64,000 bases of DNA from Lysobacter solisilvae (GCF_016613535.2 NZ_CP071518.1:2046001-2110000), one strand, 5' to 3'. Positions 1 through 8,249 are shown, counted from the first letter of the stretch. Translations and numbers: made by a program. The notes: generated from the letters alone by a model not told the origin.

Positions 1-55
1 GGCGGCGGCTCTGCCGGGCCAGCCCCGCTCCGCCAGCCCCGCACCGGAAATCAAG

Positions 56-81
56 CGCCGCCTTCGGGCGGCGTTTTTTTT
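56..81 (+). terminator. Rho-independent terminator
   Basis: A 7-bp perfect GC stem (56-62 with 67-73) closes on a TTCG tetraloop and is followed by eight T residues. It would end a transcript entering from the left edge of the window; that gene lies outside. Confidence 0.85.
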
Positions 82-207
82 GCCCGAGATGACTGGATTG
101 GCCGGCCCTTTGCGTTGGTAGGGGTGTCCCATCCCCCACATGGGGGAGGGGCCCGCGGCCCGACTGGACGACGGTCACCGCCGCCACCCCAACCAAGGAG
201 AACCACG

Positions 208-1149
208 ATGAAGAGCTTCAACACCACGGTACGCAAGGCCGCGCTCGGCCTGGGCCTGCTTCTGATCGCCACCTCGGCCCACGCGCAGGCGACCCGCACC
301 TGGGTGTCGGGCGTGGGCGACGACGTCAATCCCTGCAGCCGCACGGCCCCTTGCAAGACCTTCGCCGGGGCGATCAGCAAGACCGCCGCCAAGGGCGTGA
401 TCAGCGTGCTCGACCCGGGCGGCTTCGGCACCGTCACCATCACCAAGTCCATCACCATCGACGGTGGCGGCATCCACGGCAGCATCCTGTCGACCGGTGC
501 ACCGGCGGGCGTCATCGTCAATGCCGGCGCCGCGGACGTCGTCAGGCTGCGCAACATCTCCATCGACGGTTCCACCACCGGCGTCGATGGCATCCGCTTC
601 CTGGCCGGCGGCACGCTGATCGTCGAGAACGTGCGCATCAACGACGTCAGCGCCGACGGCATCAAGTTCAGCCCGTCGGGCAACAGCCGCCTGGTCGTCA
701 CCGACACCCACATCGGCAACGCCGCCGGTTCGGCCATCCATTCGATCCCGGGCGCGGTGGGCACCGCGGTGGTGTCGGTGCAGAACGTGCGGGTGTATGC
801 CAGCGGCTTCGGCATCAAGGCCGAGGACCGGACCAACCAGATGTCGGTCCGCGACAGCTTCATCGGCAACAACCTCAACAGCGGCGTGCAGGCGCAGAGC
901 ACGTCGGCCGTGGTGAGCATGAACGTCGACAACTGCCACATCAGCAACAACGGCCTGGGCAATGCCGGCGCCGCGGGCATCAAGGCCAAGGGCGCCGCGG
1001 CGACGATCAACATCTCGGAAAACCTGGTCACGGGCAATCCGAACGGCCTGGGCCCGGAGACCGGCGGCGCCATCGTGTCGTTCGGCAGCAACCGCGTCGT
1101 GTTCAACACCGTCAACGGCAACGCGACGGGCAACATCACGACCCGCTGA
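208..1149 (+). CDS. Secreted right-handed beta-helix protein
   Basis: The 313-residue protein starts at the ATG preceded by AAGGAG 8 bases upstream; the longer upstream frame lacks a good ribosome site. Residues 1-26 form a signal peptide ending in SAHA. The mature protein opens with a short segment holding two cysteines in NPCSRTAPCKTF, then continues as irregular coils rich in Gly, Asn, Val and Ile (ITIDGGG, VRLRNISIDG, VENVRINDVSADGI), the pattern of pectate-lyase-like parallel beta-helices. No catalytic site was recognised, so the substrate is unknown; members of this fold often bind or cleave polysaccharides. The gene stands alone between two terminators. Confidence 0.8.
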   Translation: MKSFNTTVRKAALGLGLLLIATSAHAQATRTWVSGVGDDVNPCSRTAPCKTFAGAISKTAAKGVISVLDPGGFGTVTITKSITIDGGGIHGSILSTGAPAGVIVNAGAADVVRLRNISIDGSTTGVDGIRFLAGGTLIVENVRINDVSADGIKFSPSGNSRLVVTDTHIGNAAGSAIHSIPGAVGTAVVSVQNVRVYASGFGIKAEDRTNQMSVRDSFIGNNLNSGVQAQSTSAVVSMNVDNCHISNNGLGNAGAAGIKAKGAAATINISENLVTGNPNGLGPETGGAIVSFGSNRVVFNTVNGNATGNITTR

Positions 1150-1173
1150 GCCGGGCACGCCACGCGAATCGAC

Positions 1174-1202
1174 GACGCCGCCTTCGGGCGGCGTCTTTTT
1201 TT
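1174..1202 (+). terminator. Rho-independent terminator after beta-helix gene
   Basis: A 9-bp stem (1174-1182 with 1187-1195) with a TTCG loop runs into seven T residues, 24 bases after the stop codon. It nearly duplicates the terminator at 56-81. Confidence 0.9.
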
Positions 1203-1339
1203 GGTCTGTGTGAGCCGCAGGGTGGGGCGAGTCGTCGCCGGGCCAGTGATTCGAGTGCTTTGACCCGCCGCGAACCGGGCGCATCGGTTTGCCGGCAGGG
1301 AGGGTCGAATGGGGTCCGCGGGCTCTGGCGGGATTCAAC

Positions 1340-1800
1340 CAGCCTGGAAACGCTTCTGGAATCCCGGAATGGCTTCACGAGTACCGAAAACGGCTTCGGG
1401 AATCCCGAAAAAGGATTCGCGAATACCAAATCGGTATTCGCGAAGGCAAAAAAAGCCTTCCGGAAGGCGGATCTGGTCTTCCCGAATGCGGATTTGGCCT
1501 TCCGCCAGACCGTGGAGGATTCGGGAATACCGGATTCGTATTCGGGAAGGGGAAAATCGGCTTCCGGAATACCAGATCCGGATTCGGGAAGGCCGTGGAG
1601 CCTTCCGGAATACCCTGGAGCCTTCCGGAAGACCGTGGACGCTTCCGGAAGACCGCGGAGGCTTCCGGAAGACCGTGGAGCCTTCCGGAAGACCGTGGAG
1701 CCTTCCGGAAGACCGCGGAGCCTTCCGGAAGACCGTGAAGGCTTCCGGAAGACCGCAGGGGATTCGGGAAGACCACGGAGGCTTACCGAAGGCCGCGGAG
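1340..1800. repeat. 20-bp tandem repeat array with palindromic core
   Basis: From 1601 to 1800 ten 20-bp units follow each other in exact register, consensus CCTTCCGGAAGACCGTGGAG. Each holds the palindrome TTCCGGAA. From about 1340 to 1600 the same unit continues in degenerate form (TTCGGGAA, TTCGCGAA, TTCCCGAA variants, still symmetrical). Because 20 is not a multiple of 3, every frame reads through the same peptide in rotation, which keeps frames open on both strands. No start codon with a ribosome site or family similarity supports a protein here. The array lies between the convergent beta-helix and DUF2207 genes. Confidence 0.9.
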
Positions 1801-1809
1801 GATCCTGGT

Positions 1810-3528
1810 TCAGCGCCCGCCGCCGCCGCCGCCACCGCCGCCGCCGCCCGAGAAACCGCCACCGCCCGAGCCGGAGGAGCTGCCCGGTGGCGAGGACGAC
1901 GACGCGATCTGCGAACTGAGCGTGCTGCCCAGCGACTTGGTGAAGCTGCCCAGGTCGCCGCTGTGGCCGCCGTGGTACCAGCCGATGGCGGACGTCGCGG
2001 CTGCCGCCGCGGCGGCGCCCACCGCCGCGGTGAACTTGCGCGTCCACGCGTCTTCGACTTCCAGCGCCACCGCGTAGGGCAGCAACTGCTCGAATCGCTT
2101 CGCGTCGAGCGCGGGCGGCGCGCCGGGCCCGCCCAGGCGCGCCAGGTCGTCGCGTTCGGCCACGCCCAGGTACAGCCGCAGGCCTTCGATGGCGTCCAGC
2201 AGCTTCCGGCCTTCCGGCGTGGGTGCATTCACCAGCACCGCGAAGGCGATGATGGTCAGCAGCATCACCACCGCCACCAGCACGGTCGCGGGCATGCCGG
2301 CCTGGCCGCCGACGATGGCGGCCAGCACCACCGAGGCCAGCGCGATGCCGGCCGCGGCCAGGATGCTCGCACCGTTGCGATTGAACATCGCGGGCTGGAA
2401 CTGGGCGCCCAGCGCCTTGCCCTGTGCGGCCGTCGCGGCGGCCATCGTGGTGGCGTTGCTGTCCTTGAGCACCAGCCTCGGGCCGGACGAGAACAGCGTG
2501 GACAGCAGCGCGCGCTCGCTGGCGCCCAGGCCATCCATCTTCACGCCCTGGATGCGCTCGAGCGACCAGGTGTCCTTGAAGATGCCTTCCTCGCGGTGGA
2601 TGCGCACCTGGCCGGCCACCGCCAGCGCCAGCAGGTCCGAGGAGAAGCAGCGCGTGTCCTGGCGCATCTTCCACATGTAGCGCAGGCCGGCCGGGGTGTG
2701 GCCTTCGGGCGGTTCGTACTGCGCGATGACCACGCCGGCGCGCGGGTCGCGGCCCACGCGATGCCAGCGGCGAACGCAGAACACCAGCAGCACGACCAGG
2801 CCCAGCAGCGCCACCAGCACGCCGCCGTTGTCACGGAAGAACCAGGCCCACCCCTGGGCCCGCGTCGGCGGCGTCACCACCCCTTTCGGGAACGTCAGCA
2901 CCACGGCCAGGCCTTCGCGGGCCTGCAGCGGGCGGGTCAGGCGCCAGCGCGCCACGCCCGGCTGCGGAGTGATGGCGACGTAGTCCTGGTCCCTGGAACC
3001 CTGTGGACCGGTGTAACCCTCCACGTGGATCTGGTCGACGGGTACCGGCTGCGGCAAGCGCACCTCGACGCTGCCGGCATCGATGGGAAAGTCCCAGCCG
3101 GTGCCGATGGCATTGAAGTACAACTCGTCGTTGCCCGCGAAGAACCCCAGCTGGCGCGTGGTCCGGTAGCGCAGGGTGTAGGTGAACTGCGCGGGCACGG
3201 GCAGCAGGTCGTCGTTGCCGGTGTTGATGCGGACGCCGTTGCGCTTGTTCTCCGTGAACCAGGCCTCCTCGCGGCCGTCGCGCTGCACGTCCAGCACTTC
3301 GAAGCCGACCACCACGCGGTTGTCGAAGCGGTCCGAATAGCGGGTGGGGAAATCGCGGTAGATGCCGCGCCGGATGTTGGTGCCCTCGGCGCGCACCGTG
3401 ATCTTCTCGGTGACCTCCAGGCTGCCGTCGGCGGCGACCTGGATGCGCGAGTCGTAGGCCAGGATGCGTTCGTCGGCGTGGGCGACGCCGGCGGCCAGCC
3501 ACAGCAGCAGGACGAGCCAGCGCGTCAT
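1810..3528 (-). CDS. DUF2207 family membrane protein
   Basis: The 572-residue protein has an N-terminal signal peptide (ending near AGVAHA), a large extracytoplasmic beta-rich DUF2207 domain (about residues 20-215; motifs IRRGIYRDFPTRY and YTLRYRTTRQLGFF), a membrane segment at about 235-255, a cytoplasmic stretch and a hydrophobic pair near 395-440. It ends in a Ser/Gly tract with a run of eleven glycines. This architecture is typical of predicted membrane proteins encoded beside lemA. The molecular function is not established. Its ATG overlaps the lemA stop in ATGA, so translation is probably coupled. The end of the gene abuts the 20-bp repeat array. Confidence 0.88.
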   Translation of the reverse strand: MTRWLVLLLWLAAGVAHADERILAYDSRIQVAADGSLEVTEKITVRAEGTNIRRGIYRDFPTRYSDRFDNRVVVGFEVLDVQRDGREEAWFTENKRNGVRINTGNDDLLPVPAQFTYTLRYRTTRQLGFFAGNDELYFNAIGTGWDFPIDAGSVEVRLPQPVPVDQIHVEGYTGPQGSRDQDYVAITPQPGVARWRLTRPLQAREGLAVVLTFPKGVVTPPTRAQGWAWFFRDNGGVLVALLGLVVLLVFCVRRWHRVGRDPRAGVVIAQYEPPEGHTPAGLRYMWKMRQDTRCFSSDLLALAVAGQVRIHREEGIFKDTWSLERIQGVKMDGLGASERALLSTLFSSGPRLVLKDSNATTMAAATAAQGKALGAQFQPAMFNRNGASILAAAGIALASVVLAAIVGGQAGMPATVLVAVVMLLTIIAFAVLVNAPTPEGRKLLDAIEGLRLYLGVAERDDLARLGGPGAPPALDAKRFEQLLPYAVALEVEDAWTRKFTAAVGAAAAAAATSAIGWYHGGHSGDLGSFTKSLGSTLSSQIASSSSPPGSSSGSGGGGFSGGGGGGGGGGGR

Positions 3529-4070
3529 GGCGTCATGTCCACGGTGACGGCGGCGCGGCCGTCGGGCTGCGCCTCGAAGTACTCGACCTCCCTGAAGCCG
3601 AAGCTGCGCGCGATGACGACGTCGGGGACGCGGGCGATGCCGTTGTGGAAGTCGCGCACCGAGCCGTTGTAGAAGCGGCGGGCGAACTGCAGGTGGTCCT
3701 CGACCTCGACCAGATCACGCTGCAGCTGGGCGAAGTTCTCGCTGGCCTTGAGTTCGGGGTAGGCCTCCTTGAGCGCGAACAGGCGGCCCAGCGCCTGCTC
3801 CAGCGCCGTCTCGACCTGCGCCAGGGCGGTCGGGCTGCGCAGCGTGATGGCCTGCGCGCGCAGCTGGGTCACCGCTTCCAGCACCGAGCGCTCGTGCCCG
3901 GCGTAGGCCTGCACGGCCGTGACCAGCGACGGCACCAGGTCATGGCGGCGCTGCAGCTGCACATCGATGTCGGCCCAGGCGGTGCGGACCTGGTTGCGCA
4001 GGCGCACCAGCCGGTTGAAGGCGAACACGGCCCAGGCCAGCAGCGCCAGCGCGAGCACGGCGACGATCAT
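3525..4070 (-). CDS. lemA: LemA family protein
   Basis: The 181-residue protein has one N-terminal membrane helix (MIVAVLALALLAWAVFAF) followed by the helical LemA domain with the hallmark VRTAWADIDVQLQRRHDLVP and the C-terminal ARRFYNGSVRDFHN signature. LemA proteins are small inner-membrane proteins with an extracytoplasmic helical bundle; their role is poorly defined. The ATG at 4070 is used here, but a GTG six bases upstream has better spacing from GGGGAG and could be the true start. It forms a two-gene operon with the DUF2207 gene through a 4-base stop/start overlap. Confidence 0.93.
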   Translation of the reverse strand: MIVAVLALALLAWAVFAFNRLVRLRNQVRTAWADIDVQLQRRHDLVPSLVTAVQAYAGHERSVLEAVTQLRAQAITLRSPTALAQVETALEQALGRLFALKEAYPELKASENFAQLQRDLVEVEDHLQFARRFYNGSVRDFHNGIARVPDVVIARSFGFREVEYFEAQPDGRAAVTVDMTP

Positions 4071-4215
4071 TCCCACGGTGTCTCCCCATCCGGTAATCCC
4101 CGGGGAGATCTTAAGCGGTCGGTGCGGGCGTGAAGGAAGCCGGGGCAGGGGCACCCCATGCAAGGAGGCCTTCCGTCCGCGTAGGTTCGATCAGGTGCCC
4201 GAGCACCCGCCGACA

Positions 4216-4437
4216 TCAGGGCGCCGCGACCACCTCGATGCGCACGCCGTCCAGGCTGACGGTCTGGCCCGCGTGGATCTTGCAGGTCTTGCGCAGCTCC
4301 ACGACCCCGTCGACGCGCACCGCGCCACTGGCCACCAGCTGCTTGCCGGCACCCCCGCTGTCACACAGGCCGACCAGCTTGAGCAGCTGGTTGAGCTCCA
4401 CGTGCTCGCGATCGAGATCGAAACGAAGGGTCTGCAT
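4216..4437 (-). CDS. Small S4-domain RNA-binding protein (YbcJ-like)
   Basis: The 73-residue protein is almost entirely an S4 fold: [22 protein letters not shown], then the basic-loop region [24 protein letters not shown] and a final strand. This matches stand-alone S4 proteins such as Escherichia coli YbcJ, which bind structured RNA. The internal ATG at 4437 is preferred because the upstream extension is unrelated to the family and the family is usually about 70 residues. It is transcribed divergently from the desaturase gene; the biological target is unknown. Confidence 0.85.
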   Translation of the reverse strand: MQTLRFDLDREHVELNQLLKLVGLCDSGGAGKQLVASGAVRVDGVVELRKTCKIHAGQTVSLDGVRIEVVAAP

Positions 4438-4612
4438 GGCGGTTTCGCGCGTGAAGGCCGGCCAGCCTCGCAGCGTGTTTACCTGGGCGCAAGCGTCGGA
4501 AGGGCCGGAATGTGAAGCCCGGCCCATTCAGCCAGTACATCCATACGCCAGCGTCGTTGCGGTGATGGTGTGCGATGGGGACAATGGGTCCTCCACAAGG
4601 GGACCCCCGCCT

Positions 4613-5635
4613 TTGAACGCTGCTACTGCTGCTACTCCGTCCGACGCCTCCAACCTGCGCAAGCTCTGCGCGCAGTTCGCCCGACCCCACATGGGACGCG
4701 CGGTGTGGCAGTTGATCAACACCCTGGTGCCGTTTGCCGTGCTGTGGGGCCTGATGGCCTGGAGCGTGGTGGCCGAATGGGGCTACGGCTGGACCCTGCT
4801 GCTGGCACTGCCGGCCGCCGGCCTCTATGTGCGCACCTTCATCATCCAGCACGACTGCGGCCACGGTTCGTTCTTCGCCGACCAGCGCGTCAATGACATG
4901 GTCGGCCGCTGCCTGGGCGTGGTCACGCTCTTCCCCTACGGTTACTGGAAGAAGACCCACGCCATCCACCACGGCACCTCGGGCAACCTCGACCGCCGCG
5001 AGATGGGCGACATCGAGACCCTGACCGTCGCCGAGTACCGCTCGCGCTCGTGGCTGGGTCGCCTGGGCTACCGCCTGTACCGCAGCACGCCCGTGCTGCT
5101 GGGCATCGGCCCGGCCTACCAGTTCGTGCTCAAGCACCGTTTCCCGTTCGACCTGCCCTTCACCTGGAAGAAGGAATGGGCGAGCGTGCTGCTCAACAAC
5201 CTGGTGCTGCTGATCGCCGGCGGCCTGATGGGCTGGTGGGTGGGCTGGCACACCGTGCTGATGGTGCACCTGCCGATCGTGCTGATCGCCGGCGCCGCGG
5301 GCGTGTGGCTGTTCTACGTGCAGCACACCTTCGAAGAGGCGTACTGGACCCGTGGCAAGGAGTGGGACTCCAGCCGCGCCGCCGTCGCCGGCAGCTCGTT
5401 CTACGACCTGCCCCGCGTGATGCATTGGTTCACCGGCAACATCGGCTACCACCACATCCACCACCTGGCCAGCCGCATCCCGAACTACCGCCTGCGCGAA
5501 GCCTTCGAGTCCAGCCCCCTGCTGCAGGCCGCTCCGCGCCTGACGCTGTGGACCAGCCTCAAGAGCGCCCGCATGAAGCTGTGGTGCGAGGAAACCCAGC
5601 GCATGGTGGGCTTCCCCAAGCGCGCGCACGCCTGA
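4613..5635 (+). CDS. Membrane fatty acid desaturase
   Basis: The predicted 340-residue integral membrane enzyme carries the three histidine boxes of membrane di-iron desaturases: HDCGH at 80-84, HAIHH at 116-120 and HHIHH at 280-284. At least four hydrophobic segments lie between them. It should introduce a double bond into membrane acyl chains using oxygen and an electron donor, an inner-membrane reaction that adjusts fluidity. The start is uncertain: TTG at 4613 has AAGGGG nine bases upstream, whereas ATG at 4565 would add 16 non-conserved residues. A strong terminator follows, so the gene is probably monocistronic. Double-bond position cannot be read from sequence. Confidence 0.9.
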   Translation: MNAATAATPSDASNLRKLCAQFARPHMGRAVWQLINTLVPFAVLWGLMAWSVVAEWGYGWTLLLALPAAGLYVRTFIIQHDCGHGSFFADQRVNDMVGRCLGVVTLFPYGYWKKTHAIHHGTSGNLDRREMGDIETLTVAEYRSRSWLGRLGYRLYRSTPVLLGIGPAYQFVLKHRFPFDLPFTWKKEWASVLLNNLVLLIAGGLMGWWVGWHTVLMVHLPIVLIAGAAGVWLFYVQHTFEEAYWTRGKEWDSSRAAVAGSSFYDLPRVMHWFTGNIGYHHIHHLASRIPNYRLREAFESSPLLQAAPRLTLWTSLKSARMKLWCEETQRMVGFPKRAHA

Positions 5636-5660
5636 GACGGCAGCGCGGTGAGATGAGAAA

Positions 5661-5687
5661 AGCGGACCTTCGGGTCCGCTTTTTTTT
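5661..5687 (+). terminator. Rho-independent terminator after desaturase
   Basis: The 8-bp stem AGCGGACC/GGTCCGCT around a TTCG loop is followed by eight T residues, 25 bases after the desaturase stop. Confidence 0.92.
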
Positions 5688-5702
5688 GCGCGTTGCGTAA
5701 GA

Positions 5703-5907
5703 CCCCTTCCCCCGTTCCACGGGGGAAGGTGGGGATGGGGGCAGCAGATCGCCGTGTCCTCACCCCAAGCCACGGCTTGGCCCCTTCCCCCGTTCCACGG
5801 GGGAAGGCTGGGATGGGGGCAGCAGATCGCCGTGTCCTCACCCCAAACCACGGCTTGGCCTCCTTCCCCCGTTCCACGGGGGAAGGTTGGGATGGGGGCC
5901 GCCGATC
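5703..5907. repeat. REP-like direct repeats, two and a half copies
   Basis: A unit of about 78 bp is repeated at 5703-5780, 5781-5859 and, truncated, 5860-5907. Each copy begins with a hairpin (CCTTCCCCCG / CGGGGGAAGG) followed by GGGATGGGGGC and, in the full copies, CAGATCGCCGTGTCCTCACC. The same hairpin plus GATGGGGGC, in reverse orientation, recurs at 44521-44560, so it is a dispersed element of this genome. It is non-coding and borders the left end of the cassette array. Confidence 0.88.
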
Positions 5908-5943
5908 GCCGCGATCCAACTCGTAGCCGATGGGTACTAAGCT

Positions 5944-6009
5944 GCCGCCTGACAATTCATCCAAGCCGAAGCCGCTTCGCGGCTCGGCCCAATTAAGGCG
6001 TCAGGCGGC
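5944..6009 (+). repeat. attC-like recombination site 1
   Basis: This is the best preserved site. The outer ends GCCGCCTGAC (5944-5953) and GTCAGGCGGC (6000-6009) are a perfect 10-bp inverted repeat. Inside, AATTCATCCAAGCC faces GGCCCAATTAAGGC, and the centre GCCGAAGCCG-CTTCG-CGGCTCGGC pairs with one unpaired A, like the extrahelical base that gives attC its strand polarity. The layout resembles the 60-base element of the aadA1 cassette. The crossover core reads GTCAGGC instead of the usual GTTRRRY. Confidence 0.8.
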
Positions 6010-6456
6010 ATGAAACTTCTCAGCATCCTGTTTCTCCTGATCCCATCCCTGGCCTTCGCGCGCGAAGGCACAGTGCCAGACAGGGAACTCGCACTGGGCG
6101 GTGTCGCTATCGGGGAGTCACCCGGCGCGGTCGTTGCGCTTCTGGGTCAGCCTCGCCGCAAAGTCGAGGCATCAGATTTCCTCAACCTCCACTATGTCTA
6201 CCCGAACGTGCGCGTGTCTTTCAGCGACGGGGTTGTGGCCGGGCTCTATTCCGACAAAGCAAAGGGATGCACGCCAATGCATCTTTGCCCTGGAGATCCG
6301 CTGGACAGGATGCTCTCCCTGTACGGTCCGCCGCTTGTGGCAGATCGGGAGTCGGGCAGCTTCTATGAATACTATGGAGCCGACGCCGCCTGCTGGCTGC
6401 AGATTCCGGCAAAGGGCAAGACAGTCACCTCCATAACCGTTGCTTGCCAGCCTTGA
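6010..6456 (+). CDS. Secreted protein of unknown function (cassette gene)
   Basis: The ATG directly abuts the attC-like site. The 148-residue product has a signal peptide (MKLLSILFLLIPSLAFA) and about 130 mature residues. Two internally similar segments are visible: GGVAIGESPGAVVALLGQP and LCPGDPLDRMLSLYGPP, each a turn-helix ending in a GxP motif. This resembles the short repeats of SmpA/OmlA-type lipoprotein domains, but there is no lipobox and the match is weak. Three cysteines are present. I do not recognise a family. A second attC-like site follows 7 bases after the stop, so the gene fits a single integron cassette. Confidence 0.75.
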   Translation: MKLLSILFLLIPSLAFAREGTVPDRELALGGVAIGESPGAVVALLGQPRRKVEASDFLNLHYVYPNVRVSFSDGVVAGLYSDKAKGCTPMHLCPGDPLDRMLSLYGPPLVADRESGSFYEYYGADAACWLQIPAKGKTVTSITVACQP

Positions 6457-6463
6457 CTCTGCC

Positions 6464-6524
6464 GCCTGACAATTCATCCAGGCCCAAGCCTCTTCGCGGG
6501 CTCGGCTCAATCCAGACGTAAGAC
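6464..6524 (+). repeat. attC-like recombination site 2
   Basis: It opens GCCTGACAATTCATCCAGGCC, nearly identical to site 1, keeps the CTTCGCGG centre and CTCGGCTCAATCCAG right arm, and ends in GTAAGAC instead of GTCAGGC. The right core is therefore degenerate. Confidence 0.75.
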
Positions 6525-6532
6525 CCAAGAGT

Positions 6533-6937
6533 ATGGAGAACCTTGTGAGAAAACTCGTCGCAGCCGTTGTCCTCGCGTCCGCTCCTTTGCTGGCTTACGC
6601 CGGTGGTGACGGAGTCCGCTTCGATGCCGTGGTAAGCGAAGGCGGCAAGCCCATCGCCACTCCAAGCGTATGGGTGCCATTCGGCCAGGACGCGGTGATC
6701 GAGGTGCCAGGCAAGGTGCGGGTCGTGGCAACGGCCGCCGCCCCGAACGGGAGCCTGTCCAATGTCACTGCTCGCATGTACTACTTCTCCCAGGGCGCCT
6801 GGGTGCTCGACTGGGATACGAGCATGGAAGCCAACATTGCCCAGACGCCGTCCTTTGAGAAGGATCTCGGAGACAAGGCCCACAGGGTCGTCGTCATGCC
6901 TCGTGCGGCGGGCAGGCCATCCGCGGACGGCATCTGA
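6533..6937 (+). CDS. Secreted protein of unknown function (cassette gene)
   Basis: The 134-residue product has a signal peptide ending in LLAYA and a mature part with alternating hydrophobic residues (DAVIEVPGKVRVVATAAA, ARMYYFSQGAWVLDWD) that suggests a small beta-sandwich. No family was recognised. The start could instead be GTG at 6545, which has GGAG six bases upstream and still encodes a complete signal peptide. The TGA stop lies inside attC-like site 3, the common arrangement in integron cassettes. Confidence 0.72.
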   Translation: MENLVRKLVAAVVLASAPLLAYAGGDGVRFDAVVSEGGKPIATPSVWVPFGQDAVIEVPGKVRVVATAAAPNGSLSNVTARMYYFSQGAWVLDWDTSMEANIAQTPSFEKDLGDKAHRVVVMPRAAGRPSADGI

Positions 6938-6992
6938 CAATCCCGCTCAAGCCGAAGCCACTTCGCGGCGCGGCTCAACCCAGGCGTCAGCC
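6932..6992 (+). repeat. attC-like recombination site 3
   Basis: ATCTGACAATCCCGCTCAAG at the left, GCCGAAGCCA-CTTCG-CGGCGCGGC in the centre and CAACCCAGGCGTCAGCC at the right reproduce site 1 with a few changes. The core is GTCAG again. The stop codon of the preceding gene is within the left box. Confidence 0.78.
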
Positions 6993-6995
6993 CTC

Positions 6996-7391
6996 ATGAA
7001 ACGCTCCCTGCTGCTTGGACCTTTGATTGCATTGGCCACGTTCCCGGCCCTAGGGCAGTCCAGCCTGGCAGACCTGTCCGCGCGCGTGGATGCCGGGGAC
7101 GCCGCTGCATTCCAGCAGGTCGTGGCATTGGCGCAGACAACACCGCCCGGCGAATCACTGGAGGATCTGGCGCAGATCGCCAGTCACTTCGTCCGGGTCG
7201 ATCCGGCTGCGTTCCTGCGGGCTCAGACCCCGGGCAAGCCGTGCTTCGGCGTTTCCTTCATGGGGCCCGATTTCCTGGACAACCCGGCAGCGCGGGCGCA
7301 TGAGCGCTCGCTGCGGCGCGCTGCACTGGAGTCCGTGCCCGAGTCGTCATTGTCGGCGGTCAAGCAGCAGTGCCTGGCGGAGCTGCGGTGA
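6996..7391 (+). CDS. Secreted protein of unknown function (cassette gene)
   Basis: The ATG is 3 bases after attC-like site 3. The 131-residue product has a signal peptide (MKRSLLLGPLIALATFPALG) and a mostly helical mature region (LADLSARVDAGDAAAFQQVVALA) with two cysteines near the centre and C-terminus that could form a disulphide. I do not recognise a family. The cassette context and lack of neighbours in the same pathway suggest an independently acquired gene. Confidence 0.72.
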   Translation: MKRSLLLGPLIALATFPALGQSSLADLSARVDAGDAAAFQQVVALAQTTPPGESLEDLAQIASHFVRVDPAAFLRAQTPGKPCFGVSFMGPDFLDNPAARAHERSLRRAALESVPESSLSAVKQQCLAELR

Positions 7392-7416
7392 GGGCGGGCA
7401 GTTCGCTTCGCCACGC

Positions 7417-7456
7417 AGCTGACAATTCGTTCAAGCCAAGCCGATTCACCGATCGG
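7417..7456 (+). repeat. attC-like site 4, truncated
   Basis: The left arm AGCTGACAATTCGTTCAAGCC is intact and matches the aadA-type arm, but the centre and right arm are replaced by CGATTCACCGATCGGAGG, which supplies the ribosome binding site of the next gene. This site should no longer recombine. Confidence 0.62.
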
Positions 7457-7468
7457 AGGTAGCACGTC

Positions 7469-7840
7469 ATGACTGAGCCAGCTTCCGATCAACATCCCTA
7501 CGCTCCACCCCAGTCCGATCTCGGCGTCGGGGGTGGGGATCCCTCACCGCGACTGCGGTTCTGGTTGGCCAGCGTGTGGTCCCTGGTCTTTGCCCCGGTG
7601 CTGTTCTATGGGCTCCTGTGGTTGCAGGCGCCGGCGCTGGCGTTTCCGCTGGTCGCCCTGGCTGCCTGGCTGGTTCCGCTGATCTGGGTGCTGGCAGCGC
7701 ATGTCCAGCTTTCTGGCGGACGAATCAGCGCGGGCCGGACCACGATCGTCGCTGCAGGGCTGACACTTGCCATGGGCATTGCGGCGCTCGTCGGGGTCGG
7801 TGCGGTAGCCTCGGTTTTATTTGATCGCGGCTTTGATTAG
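7469..7840 (+). CDS. Small membrane protein of unknown function (cassette gene)
   Basis: A strong GGAGG lies 8 bases before the ATG. The 123-residue product starts with a hydrophilic Pro-rich segment (SDQHPYAPPQSDL, common in bacterial membrane proteins of this size) and has three hydrophobic helices at about residues 30-52, 53-77 and 87-115. No catalytic motif is visible. It lies between the truncated attC-like site 4 and the partial site 5. Confidence 0.72.
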   Translation: MTEPASDQHPYAPPQSDLGVGGGDPSPRLRFWLASVWSLVFAPVLFYGLLWLQAPALAFPLVALAAWLVPLIWVLAAHVQLSGGRISAGRTTIVAAGLTLAMGIAALVGVGAVASVLFDRGFD

Positions 7841-7897
7841 CTGCAGCATGTCGGCACGTTCGACCTTTCGCGGGTCGGCTCAATTCAGGCGTCAGGC
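7841..7897 (+). repeat. attC-like site 5, left arm decayed
   Basis: The right half is well kept (GGGTCGGCTCAATTCAGGC followed by GTCAGGC at 7891-7897) and pairs with CGACC across TTTCGC. The left box has diverged and cannot be defined. Confidence 0.6.
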
Positions 7898-7898
7898 C

Positions 7899-8249
7899 AT
7901 GCATCGGGTAGAACGCGCTTGCCGCAGCATCCTCCTCCTCGCCGCCCTGGGTGTTGCCGGGTGCGGCCATCAGGCCCAATCCCAGCCAGGTCCCGACGCG
8001 GTGGAGCAGGAGTTGCTCTGCGTGGACGTCAGTATCGCCAGCCTGCCCATCAGTGAATCGGCGCTCTACGACAGGGTGTTCGAGCTCACTGGCCACAGGC
8101 AGGATGAGCTGACCGTCGAGCGCGTCTGCAAGGACAGGGATGGATACTTGTTTGGCGCTTACCCCACGGCCAAACGCAAGCAGTTCCACCGTGGCTTTCT
8201 CCTCATCATTTCCGCTGATGGAAATGTCCGCCTCGCCAATTCCCAGTAG
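7899..8249 (+). CDS. Small lipoprotein of unknown function (cassette gene)
   Basis: The 116-residue product has a lipoprotein signal with lipobox GVAGC at about residues 18-22, so it is predicted to be acylated and membrane anchored. The mature part carries two further cysteines and a basic C-terminal half ending in FLLIISADGNVRLANSQ. The ATG at 7899 immediately follows the GTCAGGC core of attC-like site 5. No family was recognised. Confidence 0.7.
   Translation: MHRVERACRSILLLAALGVAGCGHQAQSQPGPDAVEQELLCVDVSIASLPISESALYDRVFELTGHRQDELTVERVCKDRDGYLFGAYPTAKRKQFHRGFLLIISADGNVRLANSQ

Noticed and set aside
1601..1800. CRISPR array
   Set aside because: Units are contiguous 20-bp repeats without unique spacers and no cas gene is near.
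1309..3672. Long open frame of 787 codons on the plus strand
   Set aside because: It consists of the 20-bp repeat array plus the antisense of the DUF2207 gene. The peptide is Arg/Gln/His/Ala-rich shadow sequence without family similarity.
5703..5907. Small proteins of about 77-80 residues in the repeat
   Set aside because: The frames are pure translations of the REP-like repeat; none has a ribosome site or conserved segment.
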